NCBI RefSeq assembly: GCF_900113445.1 | Contig: NZ_FOPJ01000007.1 | Span: 55,536 to 119,535, forward strand | Source: Corynebacterium spheniscorum | GTDB taxonomy: Bacteria; Actinomycetota; Actinomycetes; Mycobacteriales; Mycobacteriaceae | Direction of reading: 5' to 3' | Length of the DNA: 64,000 nt | In this document: in pieces, positions 17,881 through 26,893 of the stretch | Position numbering within the stretch: the stretch's first letter is position 1 | Layout of the letters: each line of letters begins with the position of its first letter | Notes under the pieces: generated by a model | Database searches by the model: none | What the model saw: the letters and a program-made list of their open reading frames with translations, nothing else | What the model was told of the DNA's origin: nothing | Translations under genes and position numbers: made by a program

Positions 17881-18913
17881 ATCGCGTAGTTGGCTACTGC
17901 TATGCAAACACCGATGGCTTCGCCCCGTGCTGGTGTGCCTCATCATTGTCTGCGGTGTGTTCATTGTTACCCAAACCCCAGGGACCTACATGCTTCCGCT
18001 TAAAGATCCCAGCGGTGTGGAAGCGATGGCCTCAAAGGGCGAAGCCGAACTGGTACTGCGCGAAGCTGAGGAGGAAGATGTTGTTGCTGCAAGTCGCGAG
18101 TTCCTCCACCAGATCGTAGCGGCCGGTGGACCTCAGAAAGACAAAGCCAGTGAACTAATCGATCAGCTAAATGAGCATTCAATTGGCGAGCTCCAAGCAC
18201 TATATGCTCAAGACCCGGTCGCCTCAGCGTGGTTAGCGGGCGCTGTTAGTAATTACCAGTACGTGTCGAAGACACCGGATGAAGCTAATGCGGACCTGCT
18301 CGAAGCTACAAATGGCTATGGGTACCAGCTGATCCTTCAGAACAAATACATCACCTATCTGGGTGCGATTCTTAGCTTCATCATCGTTGGCTTGGCGTAT
18401 TACTTCCTCAGCCTCGATGACAAGGTGAAGTCCCGCGACACTTATAGCTATCTCTTGGGCAGCAGGAAGAGGTATTTCTACCACCAGTATCTGGCGATGC
18501 TGCTGCCCCTGCTCGCTATCTTCTACCTGCTCGGCGCGGCGCTGAATCTCTATTCCTACCTGAACTTCTCCAACTCCGGGCTTGAGGTCAGCTACCTACC
18601 GTTTATCGGACGTTATCTTCTCTTCTTTGTCCCACCGATTCTGCTGTTCTCCTCGGTGGCTGCCTTCATCATGATCGCCCTCAAAGAATCCATGAGCTTC
18701 ATCCCGCTCTACATTCTGTGGTGCGTCATCAATATCACGCCTGAGGCGCTCGCCGGCGGCAGGTTCTTCCACTTATTCGTGTTCTTCAAACGGCTCGATG
18801 CTGCTGAACTCCCGATTCATGCATCACTTATCGCGACCCAGCTTCTAGGGGTCGTAGCGAGCTTTGTCATTTTCGAGGTTGCCTGCAGAATCAGGCTAAA
18901 GACGGAGAGCTGA
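17873..18913 (+). CDS. ABC-2 type permease with large external domain
   Basis: A 346-residue membrane protein starting at a GTG inside the end of the ATPase gene. One helix at about 17-35 is followed by a hydrophilic, Glu-rich region of about 120 residues (40-158), then five further hydrophobic segments (about 162-182, 202-222, 244-266, 272-290, 316-338). This topology, with an external domain between the first two helices, is common in ABC-2 exporters. It is coupled to the ATPase and followed after four bases by a second permease gene, so a heteromeric exporter is expected. The family is not recognisable beyond that. Confidence 0.85.
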   Translation: MTESRSWLLLCKHRWLRPVLVCLIIVCGVFIVTQTPGTYMLPLKDPSGVEAMASKGEAELVLREAEEEDVVAASREFLHQIVAAGGPQKDKASELIDQLNEHSIGELQALYAQDPVASAWLAGAVSNYQYVSKTPDEANADLLEATNGYGYQLILQNKYITYLGAILSFIIVGLAYYFLSLDDKVKSRDTYSYLLGSRKRYFYHQYLAMLLPLLAIFYLLGAALNLYSYLNFSNSGLEVSYLPFIGRYLLFFVPPILLFSSVAAFIMIALKESMSFIPLYILWCVINITPEALAGGRFFHLFVFFKRLDAAELPIHASLIATQLLGVVASFVIFEVACRIRLKTES

Positions 18914-18917
18914 CCAG

Positions 18918-19607
18918 ATGGGTAATCCATTGAATGCATTATCGGTGCGCAAGATGGTACTTGCGATTTCTTTCGCGATTATCTTCTTGGCGGCCTTCAA
19001 TATGCCCAGTGTACTCGACCTGGCGAACAATCTCGTTCTCTATCTTCCTCTCTACGTCTTGATCTCCATCCCAGATGCGGTTCTATATGGCGAAGAAGAG
19101 AATATGCACGAAATCAAGTTCATCCACCTCAAGCACAAAATGAGGGAATTTTTAACGCAGCTAGGTATCGTTGTCCTCGGATACATCCTCATAGTGCTAG
19201 CGATATCCGGTGCCTACGTTCTCATCTCCGGTGAAGGGTTCAGGCAGGGGGTGACCCTAGGTGTTATTACTATCAACGCCCTGACCTCAGCAATGATGGT
19301 TGGCCTCGTCACCTTGCTGACCGCGGTGTTGACGCGCAATAGGAGCTTGTCTTATACGGTCGGCTTTGCCTATTGGATCTACTGGAACCTCAATTCCGGT
19401 AGTGCTTCGCCGATGAACCCCTTCACCTTCATCGCTGATCCCAATGAATGGTCCTCCACCATCGGCATGCAAGTAGCCTTGCTGGCCCTGCTGACGGTAG
19501 TGATCGCCTACCTAAACAGCAAGACACCATATTTCGGAAAAGAAACGCTTAATAAGCTCAAGCTGAAGATGCCTTCATCTTGGCGTCCCACCGCAAAAGC
19601 CAGCTAG
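18918..19607 (+). CDS. second ABC permease subunit, small
   Basis: A 229-residue protein with six hydrophobic segments and short loops, beginning MGNPLNALSVRKMVL. It starts four bases after the first permease stop and completes a three-gene exporter operon. There is no large external domain, unlike its partner. It resembles the lantibiotic immunity or bacitracin exporter permeases only in general topology. No biosynthetic enzyme, peptide precursor or two-component system is beside it, so the substrate cannot be proposed. Confidence 0.82.
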   Translation: MGNPLNALSVRKMVLAISFAIIFLAAFNMPSVLDLANNLVLYLPLYVLISIPDAVLYGEEENMHEIKFIHLKHKMREFLTQLGIVVLGYILIVLAISGAYVLISGEGFRQGVTLGVITINALTSAMMVGLVTLLTAVLTRNRSLSYTVGFAYWIYWNLNSGSASPMNPFTFIADPNEWSSTIGMQVALLALLTVVIAYLNSKTPYFGKETLNKLKLKMPSSWRPTAKAS

Positions 19608-19620
19608 GAACACAACCATC

Positions 19621-20337
19621 CTAGCCACGTGGCTTCGCGGGAACCCCCACCACCAAGGTGCCATCCGGTACATCGCTAACCACCGCAGCACCGGCGCCAA
19701 CATACGCGTCGGCACCTAATTTCTGTCCAGGGTTGATGCAACTGCCAGCACCAATAGTGGAACGCTGCCCAATATGTACCTCACCGGCTACCGCCACCAT
19801 CGGGAAGACGGTAACCCAATCCGTCAAAATCGCATCATGGCCGATGGTGTCGTTGTTATTAATGTGCACCCCGCGCCCCAGAATCACATTGGTATCCACG
19901 CGCGCGCCGGGGCAAATGATGCTGCCTTCCCCGATCCGCGCATCCGGGGCCACCCAAGCCTGGTGGTGCACCAGGGTCAAAGGCTTCAGCCCGGCTGCTA
20001 AAAATTTTTTATCCAGCTTTTCTCGCACCGCGCCATTGCCAATCCCCAACACGTAGCGAGTGCCTTGAGGAAGCTCAATGCACCCATCGGTAGCACCAAG
20101 GTGTTGCCCCCCTAAACGTTCGAGGCGATCATGGCGCACCTCGCCATCATCTAAAAAGCCTAGGAAACACTCCTCCCGCCAGCCATGCATGGTGCGCAGT
20201 ACCGCTAGCACGTGGCGCCCAAAACCCCCGGCCCCAATGATCACAATGGGCTGAGAAAAATTTTCTTGCGCAAGCTCGGCGGGGCTGAAGTACTCGCAGT
20301 CATCAACAGTGGTGGGCAGGTCTTTCCCAAAGGTCAT
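19621..20337 (-). CDS. sugar O/N-acyltransferase, left-handed beta helix (PglD/NeuD-like)
   Basis: Likely acetyl-CoA-dependent transferase that N-acetylates the 4-amino sugar, the last step to UDP-di-N-acetylbacillosamine. In 238 residues the N-terminal Rossmann-like domain (IVIIGAGGFGRHVL, about 31-44) is followed by hexapeptide repeats (IGEGSIICPGARV and onward, about 134-225). The catalytic His is His167 in NNNDTIGHDAIL, the exact PglD-type pattern. About 29 residues precede the usual domain start. The gene is on the opposite strand from the polysaccharide operon and separated from it by the ABC genes, 13 bases after the exporter operon's end. A NeuD-type role on sialic acid is the alternative; the absence of neuB, neuC or neuA nearby argues against it. 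Confidence 0.85.
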   Translation of the reverse strand: MTFGKDLPTTVDDCEYFSPAELAQENFSQPIVIIGAGGFGRHVLAVLRTMHGWREECFLGFLDDGEVRHDRLERLGGQHLGATDGCIELPQGTRYVLGIGNGAVREKLDKKFLAAGLKPLTLVHHQAWVAPDARIGEGSIICPGARVDTNVILGRGVHINNNDTIGHDAILTDWVTVFPMVAVAGEVHIGQRSTIGAGSCINPGQKLGADAYVGAGAAVVSDVPDGTLVVGVPAKPRG

Positions 20338-20472
20338 TCTCTAGTTCTAGCAGCCACACCCCTGTTCATGACGTAGGACACAGCGAAGCGGATTTTGTTT
20401 ATTTTCCGCACAACCCTGGTTCCAGGCTAGCCACCTGACGTACTTTAGATTCCTACCCACACCACACCCCGC

Positions 20473-21174
20473 ATGAAGGGCACCGGTGAACACATAGTGA
20501 GCAGCCATCTGCCTTCACACCAACCTGGGCGCAGACCTACGCAGCCAGTTACCTGGTCGGTGATCCGACGGCGCGCTCACCGCACCCTGCGCTGGCTCAT
20601 TGTCACGGTGATTGCTTTCTTGCTAGTGCTTGCTGCCGCCACCGCTTATTTTTATGCCCCGGAAGGCCTCGATGATCCTTGGCGTAGGGGAGAGCCCATT
20701 ACGAAAATGGTGCGCCGGGCCGATGCGGTGTTTGTGATTGCCGGTTCTAGTGATGGCCGCCATGAGCTTGGGGCAGCATTGGTGCGCGCCGGGGTGGCGA
20801 AAAACTTTGTGGTCTCTAATCCTCGCGGCCCGGCGGATCACACCGGGTGGGAGTATTGCCGTCGCGAACATAAGCACACCCCAGATGCAGATAAAATCAT
20901 TTGCCTTACCCCAGATCCGGTTACTACCCGTGGGGAGGCGCGCACCATTAATGATCTGGCCCAGTCCTATGGCTGGCAGCGCATCATTGTGGTCACTAAC
21001 CGCCCGCACACCCGTCGGGTGCGCTTAACTTATCAGGCCTGTACGTCCTTGGATGCTCAGGTGCTGCACATTAAAGGCATTCATGTTGGGCTTGCTCCCT
21101 ACCATGTGCTGCGGGAGGTGCTGGGGACTGCGAAGTTCCTCATCCAACGCCCCTGCGCTAGGACCCGAAGCTAA
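20473..21174 (+). CDS. YdcF/SanA-like DUF218 membrane protein
   Basis: A 233-residue protein with a basic cytoplasmic N-end, one membrane helix at about 40-60 and an external DUF218 domain. The domain features AVFVIAGSSDGRHELGAALVRAGVAKNFVVSN and the TRGEARTINDLAQSYGWQRIIVVTNRPHTRRVRLTY segment are typical. DUF218 proteins act in envelope maintenance, with SanA affecting vancomycin resistance, but the reaction is unclear. A GTG at 20497 is an alternative start. The gene stands alone, divergent from the acetyltransferase. Confidence 0.85.
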   Translation: MKGTGEHIVSSHLPSHQPGRRPTQPVTWSVIRRRAHRTLRWLIVTVIAFLLVLAAATAYFYAPEGLDDPWRRGEPITKMVRRADAVFVIAGSSDGRHELGAALVRAGVAKNFVVSNPRGPADHTGWEYCRREHKHTPDADKIICLTPDPVTTRGEARTINDLAQSYGWQRIIVVTNRPHTRRVRLTYQACTSLDAQVLHIKGIHVGLAPYHVLREVLGTAKFLIQRPCARTRS

Positions 21175-21211
21175 CCCAGCACGGAAGCTAAGCCCGCAAC
21201 CCGCAACGCCC

Positions 21212-22864
21212 TTACTCCTTCGTGCAGCAATCCTCATCATAGGTTTCGGGATGATCCCGCCAGGTCGGCTTTCCCCGCCGCGACCACAAACGCACCTCAT
21301 CCGAAGAAAGCGCCAACAGCGCCAAGAGGTTCACCGAGGTAATCAATAGGTGCACCGTTAACTGCCCTGGATCCGGCATGGTACCATCAGCCAACTTGAA
21401 CAACACCATGCCGCCCACCAAGGCCATCAGCATCACCCGCGGCATTTGGAAGCCCAGCAATGTCAGCACTGTTAGCGCAGCGGTCACCACCAGCCCGCCA
21501 ATCACCAAGCTCATCGCCAAGGTCAGGTACTCCAGCGGCACAATGAATTCTGAGGTTCCGGTCACCGCCACAGGGGTGGGATTGCCAGAAAGGAAGGATC
21601 TAATCAGCACCACCACCTGCGCCGATAGTGAAATAATCAGCATCGCTAGCGCAATCTTGACCATATTCGGGCGCCGCACCGTCGACCCACCGACTGTGAG
21701 TTTTTGTTCCTTCGGTGCGCCGGGATCTGGGCTAGCAAAAGGCCCATCCGGAATGCGATAACCCCGCGAGGCAACACACACTTGCTCCGGCAAATCACTG
21801 GGCTTTTTCGCCTCAACATTTTCTAGGTCCACCACCGGCAGATCACCATCGGTGTGCACGCGGTCGCCTCCACCATTGCGGTGGTGATACCCGGAGGAAA
21901 AATCGTGGATCAAACTGACGGACACCTTATCGCAGCACCCATCGGTCAAACTTTTCACAATATAGTCGCGCTCCACATCGATATTGGCATCAATGCGGTG
22001 TGTGATCTGCAAGGTAAATAAAGATAACCCCACCGCAGTATCAAAGGTGCCGGCCCCCAGCCAGCCCACACGCCGACCACCCGGCAGCAACCAGCCATCC
22101 GGGCAACGCCAAAAACGCACATGGTGGCGCTGCAGTGGATTTCCCGCCACTTCTTGTTGATACGCCAAGTCCTGCTTCCGACCGAATAGAAAGAGCGGGC
22201 TCACCGGCGCGGTGGGGTAGGAGCGCCGCAGCACCGAAGACACCACAATCTTCCAGGAGCTCTTCACATTCACCTCATCCGCCAGCGTCCACCCAGCCTC
22301 CGTCATCGCAGCATGAATCTGCGCCGCGGTGCCATTAAAAGCCAAGTTCACCGGGTCCCCGAGCATCCCCTCAGAAGTGCGGGTTCGCCCAAAGAAATAA
22401 TCCGGCACATATACCGCCGTTAAGATGCGGTGCAGACGAGGCAGCGTGATGTAGGCTGTGACCGCCCAAAATGGGATAAGCAGCAGCAGCGACCACCCTG
22501 CCCCAAAGGACTTATCAAAAAGTAGGATCGCAAACCACACCGCCTCAATCCCGCCGAGCACAAAAAACGCGGTATCTAGCCATGCTCCGCGCAGCGGTGC
22601 ACGGATCTGCCCATCAAAAACTCGTTGGGTAGGGCGCTTCCCCTCATCCGCGGAGTCATCCTTCGCCACCTCTTCGACCTTCTTCTTCGCCGCTTTTACC
22701 TCGGGGTCACTGGGGCCCTCGGCACCATCAGCGTGCGTTTCTCCCTGTTTATTTTGATTATCAGCAGGGGCAGTTACCGGGTTATCCGCATCCGGATCGC
22801 CCGGGGTCGCAAAACGCGAAGAATCTCGTTGTGACCTATGGGATGTGGGTGGTTCAGCCGCCAT
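21212..22864 (-). CDS. membrane protein with LssY_C-like domain
   Basis: A 550-residue protein beginning MAAEPPTSHRSQRD. The first 95 residues are disordered and charged, followed by two membrane helices (about 106-150), then a domain with the pattern DPVNLAFNGTAAQIHAAMTE... VSPLFLFGRKQDLAYQQEV... HHVRFWR, which matches the LssY C-terminal family. Four further hydrophobic segments lie in the last 150 residues. The frame continues another 46 codons upstream to 23002, but those codons pass through GC-rich intergenic DNA with a repeat-like copy, so I use the ATG at 22864. LssY_C function is not established; it is often joined to phosphatase or DedA domains, which are absent here. Confidence 0.8.
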   Translation of the reverse strand: MAAEPPTSHRSQRDSSRFATPGDPDADNPVTAPADNQNKQGETHADGAEGPSDPEVKAAKKKVEEVAKDDSADEGKRPTQRVFDGQIRAPLRGAWLDTAFFVLGGIEAVWFAILLFDKSFGAGWSLLLLIPFWAVTAYITLPRLHRILTAVYVPDYFFGRTRTSEGMLGDPVNLAFNGTAAQIHAAMTEAGWTLADEVNVKSSWKIVVSSVLRRSYPTAPVSPLFLFGRKQDLAYQQEVAGNPLQRHHVRFWRCPDGWLLPGGRRVGWLGAGTFDTAVGLSLFTLQITHRIDANIDVERDYIVKSLTDGCCDKVSVSLIHDFSSGYHHRNGGGDRVHTDGDLPVVDLENVEAKKPSDLPEQVCVASRGYRIPDGPFASPDPGAPKEQKLTVGGSTVRRPNMVKIALAMLIISLSAQVVVLIRSFLSGNPTPVAVTGTSEFIVPLEYLTLAMSLVIGGLVVTAALTVLTLLGFQMPRVMLMALVGGMVLFKLADGTMPDPGQLTVHLLITSVNLLALLALSSDEVRLWSRRGKPTWRDHPETYDEDCCTKE

Positions 22865-22914
22865 ACTTAGGATGTTAGTTGCTGCCTGAGGCTTCCGCAG
22901 GTCATAGCTTTGCG

Positions 22915-22928
22915 CAAGGCTTCGGCCC
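22915..22928. repeat. single copy related to the GGCTTCGCCC repeats
   Basis: CAAGGCTTCGGCCC lies in the 149-base gap between the LssY_C gene and radA, with a second partial GAGGCTTCCGCAG at 22889-22901. It differs by one base from the units of the arrays at 15640 and 53622. Confidence 0.5.
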
Positions 22929-23013
22929 AAAGCTTTACTCGAGACCCACAGGCCCCAACGCCGGCACACATGCCTGCGGCCCCACCACACGGCCCACGGC
23001 ATGCCACGCCTAT

Positions 23014-24435
23014 TTAGTTTTTAGGCGTGAGTAGCCCAATGGCTTCGGCAATGGTGTGCACGCTATCTACCTTCATGCCTTCCACTTTCACCTTCGCACC
23101 AGCCGGAATCACCGCCCGGGTATAGCCCAAACGCGCAGCTTCCCGCAGGCGGCGTTGGATTTCCGGTACCCGCCGTAGTTCTCCGGCTAAGCCCAACTCC
23201 CCAATAAACACGGTGCGCGGCGGTAATGCTTGTTGCCGGATCGTGGAATAGGCCGCCATTGCTACCGCCAGATCAGTAGCGGGTTCCTGGATTTTCACCC
23301 CACCCACGGTTGCCACATACACATCCTTTTCGGAGGTATCCACTCCAGCGCGTGCCATGAGTACCGCCAACACCATGGGCACCCGGTTACTATCTAGCCC
23401 TGTGACTACCCGCCGTGGGTTCCGGGAGCTTGCCGGTACCGCCAGGGCTTGGACTTCTGCCAACATGGGGCGCACCCCATCCATGGCCACGGTTACTGCG
23501 GAACCATCCGGGGTGTCCCCACGGTGTGAGAGGAAAAGCCCAGAAGGGTCCGGTACTTCGCGGATCCCTTCGGAGGTTTGCTCAAAACAGCCCACCTCAT
23601 CGGTGGCACCAAAACGATTCTTCATTCCGCGCAGCATTCGCAGGTTGGATTGGCGATCACCCTCAAAGTGCAGCACCACATCCACCAAGTGCTCCAGCAC
23701 CCGCGGGCCAGCCACATTGCCATCTTTGGTGACATGCCCAACCAAGAGCACCGGGATGCCGCTGGTTTTCGCCAAGGTCGTTAGCGCTGCTGTTACGGCC
23801 CGTGATTGCGCCACTCCACCAGGTACCCCTTCCACCCCGGTGGCGTGCATGGTCTGCACGGAATCCACGATCACCAGGCCCGGCCGCAGCTTTTCTACGT
23901 GCCCAAAAATCACATCAAGTTCGGATTCCGCTGCCAGATACAGGTCCTCTGATAAAGCGCCGGTGCGTTCCGCACGTCCGCGCACCTGCCCCACCGATTC
24001 CTCAGCGGTCACATAAAGCGCGCGCCGGGAGCTCTCAGCAGTATCTGCAGCTGCTTTGGTCCAGCGGTGCGCCACTTCTAGTAGCAAGGTGGATTTACCC
24101 ACTCCGGGTTCACCAGCCAGCAATACCACCGAGCCAGGAATAATGCCGCGGCCCAGCACACGGTCGAGTTCGCTGATCCCCGTGGGTAGTGCCTGCGAGG
24201 CTGCGGCACTGATCTTGGTAATGGGTGCTGCTGGGGTGCTAGGGGTGAGCCCCAGTACCGCATCCCCGGCGATGGCTTGGGCCACCACATTGGCGCGCCC
24301 GCGGCTACCTTCACTGGCGGCCACGGATTCCACCAGGGTCCCCCAGGATCCGCATTCTGGGCAGCGCCCTAACCATTTGGGGCAGCTATAGCCGCATTCG
24401 CTGCAGGTGTGAACACTGCGGACCTTCTTCGCCAT
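23014..24435 (-). CDS. radA: DNA repair protein RadA (Sms)
   Basis: Hexameric ATPase that promotes branch migration in recombinational repair. In 473 residues: a zinc finger with Cys11, Cys14, Cys25 and Cys28 (CSECGYSCPKWLGRCPEC), a RecA-like core with Walker A GEPGVGKST at 108-116, the RadA-specific KNRFG motif near residue 270, and a Lon-protease-like C-terminal domain that lacks the catalytic dyad, as expected. The gene is downstream of the lipoprotein gene, separated from it by a terminator. In other corynebacteria radA also lies near carD. Confidence 0.97.
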   Translation of the reverse strand: MAKKVRSVHTCSECGYSCPKWLGRCPECGSWGTLVESVAASEGSRGRANVVAQAIAGDAVLGLTPSTPAAPITKISAAASQALPTGISELDRVLGRGIIPGSVVLLAGEPGVGKSTLLLEVAHRWTKAAADTAESSRRALYVTAEESVGQVRGRAERTGALSEDLYLAAESELDVIFGHVEKLRPGLVIVDSVQTMHATGVEGVPGGVAQSRAVTAALTTLAKTSGIPVLLVGHVTKDGNVAGPRVLEHLVDVVLHFEGDRQSNLRMLRGMKNRFGATDEVGCFEQTSEGIREVPDPSGLFLSHRGDTPDGSAVTVAMDGVRPMLAEVQALAVPASSRNPRRVVTGLDSNRVPMVLAVLMARAGVDTSEKDVYVATVGGVKIQEPATDLAVAMAAYSTIRQQALPPRTVFIGELGLAGELRRVPEIQRRLREAARLGYTRAVIPAGAKVKVEGMKVDSVHTIAEAIGLLTPKN

Positions 24436-24450
24436 AGCTTCCCACCCTAC

Positions 24451-24488
24451 AAAAACACACGCACCCTTAAGAAAAGGAGTGCGTGTGT
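24451..24488 (-). terminator. terminator after the lipoprotein gene
   Basis: On the minus strand a 10-bp stem (24479-24488 with 24455-24464) is followed by TTTTTG. It lies 16 bases after the stop of the gene at 24504 and just before radA, so radA needs its own promoter or depends on read-through. Confidence 0.85.
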
Positions 24489-24503
24489 GGAGCTAGAAAA
24501 CTT

Positions 24504-25145
24504 TTACTTATGCTCGGCCTTTTCAGCATCGCCGTGGGGCGCTTCACCATGAGGCTCGTGGGCGCCACCCTTACCGACTTCGCGGTTGAACTGACCGGAC
24601 TCCAGGGTCGGGGCTGCGACCGCGGCATCAACGGTAATCTCACCGGAATCGAAGACGAAGGTCACCGGCTTCACGCCACCAACAGCGAAGTTATCGTTCT
24701 TCAGGGAGGTCTCCACATGGGTGATGCAGCCAGCATCCGGTTCGGTGAGCTGCTCTAAGCCAGCCTTGGAGTCGCCAACCAGCACGCATTGGCGGCCCAG
24801 TGGCTTGGTTTCGGCCATCTTCACCGGAGCACCATCAACGCTGATGGACTTCAGGGAGTGTTCCTTCATGGAGCTGTCCTGGTTCACCGCTGTGAACTTC
24901 AGGGCTGCTTGGCCCTTCTCATCCAGCAGCACGGTGACATCGCGCACGGCGATGGTTCCATCCGCAGTATCCGCGGAGGCACCATCAACGGCGGCCACCT
25001 GGTCAGCGGTCTGCGAGATCTGCCCGGCAGAGCATGAGGCCAAAGCCAGGGCGGACAGAGCTGCGGCGGAAATAATGCCACCGCGGCGAGCGGCGCGGGC
25101 GACATAAGTGGCCGGCTTCAGGGACTTCACGGGTTCGTCCTCCAT
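24504..25145 (-). CDS. lipoprotein of unknown function
   Basis: A 213-residue secreted lipoprotein. A basic N-end and hydrophobic stretch (about 22-36) lead to the lipobox ALASC with the Cys at about 38. The mature domain (about 55-195) has alternating beta-like segments (GTIAVRDVTVLLDEKGQAALKFTAVN) and two further Cys in QCVLVG and GCITHV, possibly a disulphide. The C-terminal end is His/Glu-rich (HEPHGEAPHGDAEKAEHK), which could bind metal. Homologues in corynebacteria and mycobacteria are annotated only as lipoproteins; I do not assign a role. A terminator follows and carD is divergent. Confidence 0.85.
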   Translation of the reverse strand: MEDEPVKSLKPATYVARAARRGGIISAAALSALALASCSAGQISQTADQVAAVDGASADTADGTIAVRDVTVLLDEKGQAALKFTAVNQDSSMKEHSLKSISVDGAPVKMAETKPLGRQCVLVGDSKAGLEQLTEPDAGCITHVETSLKNDNFAVGGVKPVTFVFDSGEITVDAAVAAPTLESGQFNREVGKGGAHEPHGEAPHGDAEKAEHK

Positions 25146-25477
25146 TTTTAAAAGGGTGAGACAGCTGTTCTACAAAAACCTTAGTATCTTGGACAGACTA
25201 AGTCACAGCGTCCTCCGGCGCAGTGATCGGCGCCACGCATTAATGGGGGTGGACTTAAGTATCATGCCATCAAAAAAGCTCCGTTGACTACCCAAAACAG
25301 CGGTTAATTGCTGGCTTTCCGAGATCCGCTGCTGCGGTGGGCTGCACCGTAGCTTCGCCGCAGGTGCGAGCGCTCTGCCACACCGATAGGCAGTGATCGG
25401 CGCGAAACCGCAGGTGGTGGACGTGGTAGTATTAGGCGTTTGTTGGCTCTATACTGCGCAAGCTTTTGGGAGAAGGA
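25146..25477. promoter_or_regulatory. lipoprotein-carD divergent promoter region
   Basis: About 330 bases with no gene. A direct repeat of 12 bases, CAGTGATCGGCG, occurs at 25221-25232 and 25391-25402. A -10-like TAGTAT lies at 25427-25432, about 45 bases before the carD start. On the opposite strand GATACT near 25180 could serve the lipoprotein gene. The central part is GC-rich and can fold. Confidence 0.5.
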
Positions 25478-26083
25478 ATGGAATTCAAGGTCGGAGATAC
25501 CGTTGTCTACCCGCACCACGGCGCCGCCATTGTTGAGGCAATCGAAACCCGGGAGATGAACGGAGAAACCCTGGAATTCCTGGTTCTCCAAATCCTCCAA
25601 TCCGACCTGGTTGTTCGCGTTCCCGCCAAGAACACCGAACTCGTTGGCGTGCGCGATGTGGTAGGCGATGAAGGCCTCAAGAAGGTCTTCGGGGTGCTGC
25701 GCGAAACCGATGTGGAAGAAGCCGGCAACTGGTCCCGCCGCTACAAAGCCAACCAGGAACGCCTCGCCTCCGGTGATGTCAATAAGGTCTCCGAGGTTGT
25801 TCGCGACCTCTGGCGCCGCGACCAAGACCGTGGCCTTTCCGCTGGTGAAAAACGCATGCTCGCCAAAGCCCGCCAGATCCTGGTCGGTGAGCTTGCTTTG
25901 GCCGATACCGTGGATGATAAGAAGGCCGATGCTTTCTTAGCTGAGATCGACGCCATTATTGAGCGCCACCGTGCCCGCGGTGATGCCGGCACGGAAGAGT
26001 CGAAGGCCAAGGACGATGATGATGAAGATATCGCCAAGATTGACCTGGATGATCTTGATGACCTCGATGAGGATGAGGATTAA
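25478..26083 (+). CDS. carD: CarD-family RNA polymerase-binding regulator
   Basis: Global transcription factor that binds RNA polymerase beta and stabilises open promoter complexes, notably at rRNA promoters. The 201-residue protein has the N-terminal RID/Tudor domain ([23 protein letters not shown]) and the C-terminal helical DNA-binding domain (about 75-160), then a strongly acidic tail of Asp and Glu. I take the ATG at 25478 because MEFKVGD matches the family start; a TTG at 25466 is in frame. The tail is longer than in Mycobacterium CarD, which has about 162 residues. ispD follows after 21 bases. Confidence 0.96.
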   Translation: MEFKVGDTVVYPHHGAAIVEAIETREMNGETLEFLVLQILQSDLVVRVPAKNTELVGVRDVVGDEGLKKVFGVLRETDVEEAGNWSRRYKANQERLASGDVNKVSEVVRDLWRRDQDRGLSAGEKRMLAKARQILVGELALADTVDDKKADAFLAEIDAIIERHRARGDAGTEESKAKDDDDEDIAKIDLDDLDDLDEDED

Positions 26084-26104
26084 TTAACCCCTAGGAGCGG
26101 CATC

Positions 26105-26893
26105 ATGCCTGAAGTTATTGCGCTGATCGCTGCCGCTGGCAAAGGAACCCGTCTTGGTGCTGAGGTCCCCAAAGCCTTCGTGATGCTGCGGGGCCGCAGC
26201 TTGGTGGAAAGATCCATCTTGGCCATGGTCACCTCCGGGGTGGTGGACCGCATTATTGTGCTGCTCAGTGCAGACATGATGAGCTTCGCCCAGGATCTCT
26301 TTAGCCGCCGCGGCCTGATTGATAGCCGCGGTTATTGCCAAGGCATTCCCGTGCATCTGGTGTGCGGTGGTGGGGAACGTGCGGATTCTGTATGGGAGGG
26401 GCTTAAAGCCATTGGATCACACAAAAAAGGCTCTGTGGTGCTGATCCATGATGCTGCGCGAGCACTCACCCCACCTGGTTTGATTGCGCGGGTAGCCCGC
26501 GCGGTAGCGCAAGGCCATAAAGCCGTGATCCCCGTGCTGCCCGTAACAGACACCATCAAAGAGGTTGGCGAGGAATCCGGCACTGCTTTTGTGCGCTCAA
26601 CCCCGGATCGTTCGCGCCTGCGGGCGGTGCAAACCCCGCAGGGTTTTGATTTGGCGGAACTCTATGCCGCGAACCTGGCGTATTTCGCCCAAGAAACCCC
26701 AGATTTTATTGCCACTGATGATGCCAGCCTCATGGAATGGCATGGTCAACGAGTCAGTTGTGTGAAGGGTGATCCGATGGCTTTTAAGGTCACCACCCCG
26801 ATCGATATGACCTTGGCTGAGCACATCGTTGATGAAGCTGAGCCCACGATTTTTGATGTGCCAGACACCTTAAAAAAGGATGCTGATGACTAA
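26105..26893 (+). CDS. ispD: 2-C-methyl-D-erythritol 4-phosphate cytidylyltransferase IspD
   Basis: Third enzyme of the MEP isoprenoid pathway: joins CTP and methylerythritol phosphate to give CDP-ME. In 262 residues, the nucleotide-binding loop [17 protein letters not shown] (about 9-25) and the [10 protein letters not shown] and DTIKEV segments are visible. The C-terminus has about 20 extra residues beyond the usual end. It overlaps ispF by 14 bases, so the two are translationally coupled; in some corynebacteria they are adjacent in the same way. Operon with carD is likely. Confidence 0.96.
   Translation: MPEVIALIAAAGKGTRLGAEVPKAFVMLRGRSLVERSILAMVTSGVVDRIIVLLSADMMSFAQDLFSRRGLIDSRGYCQGIPVHLVCGGGERADSVWEGLKAIGSHKKGSVVLIHDAARALTPPGLIARVARAVAQGHKAVIPVLPVTDTIKEVGEESGTAFVRSTPDRSRLRAVQTPQGFDLAELYAANLAYFAQETPDFIATDDASLMEWHGQRVSCVKGDPMAFKVTTPIDMTLAEHIVDEAEPTIFDVPDTLKKDADD

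Noticed and set aside
19621..20337. NeuD of a sialic acid biosynthesis pathway
   Set aside because: No neuA, neuB or neuC is near; the sialic acid genes in the window are catabolic.
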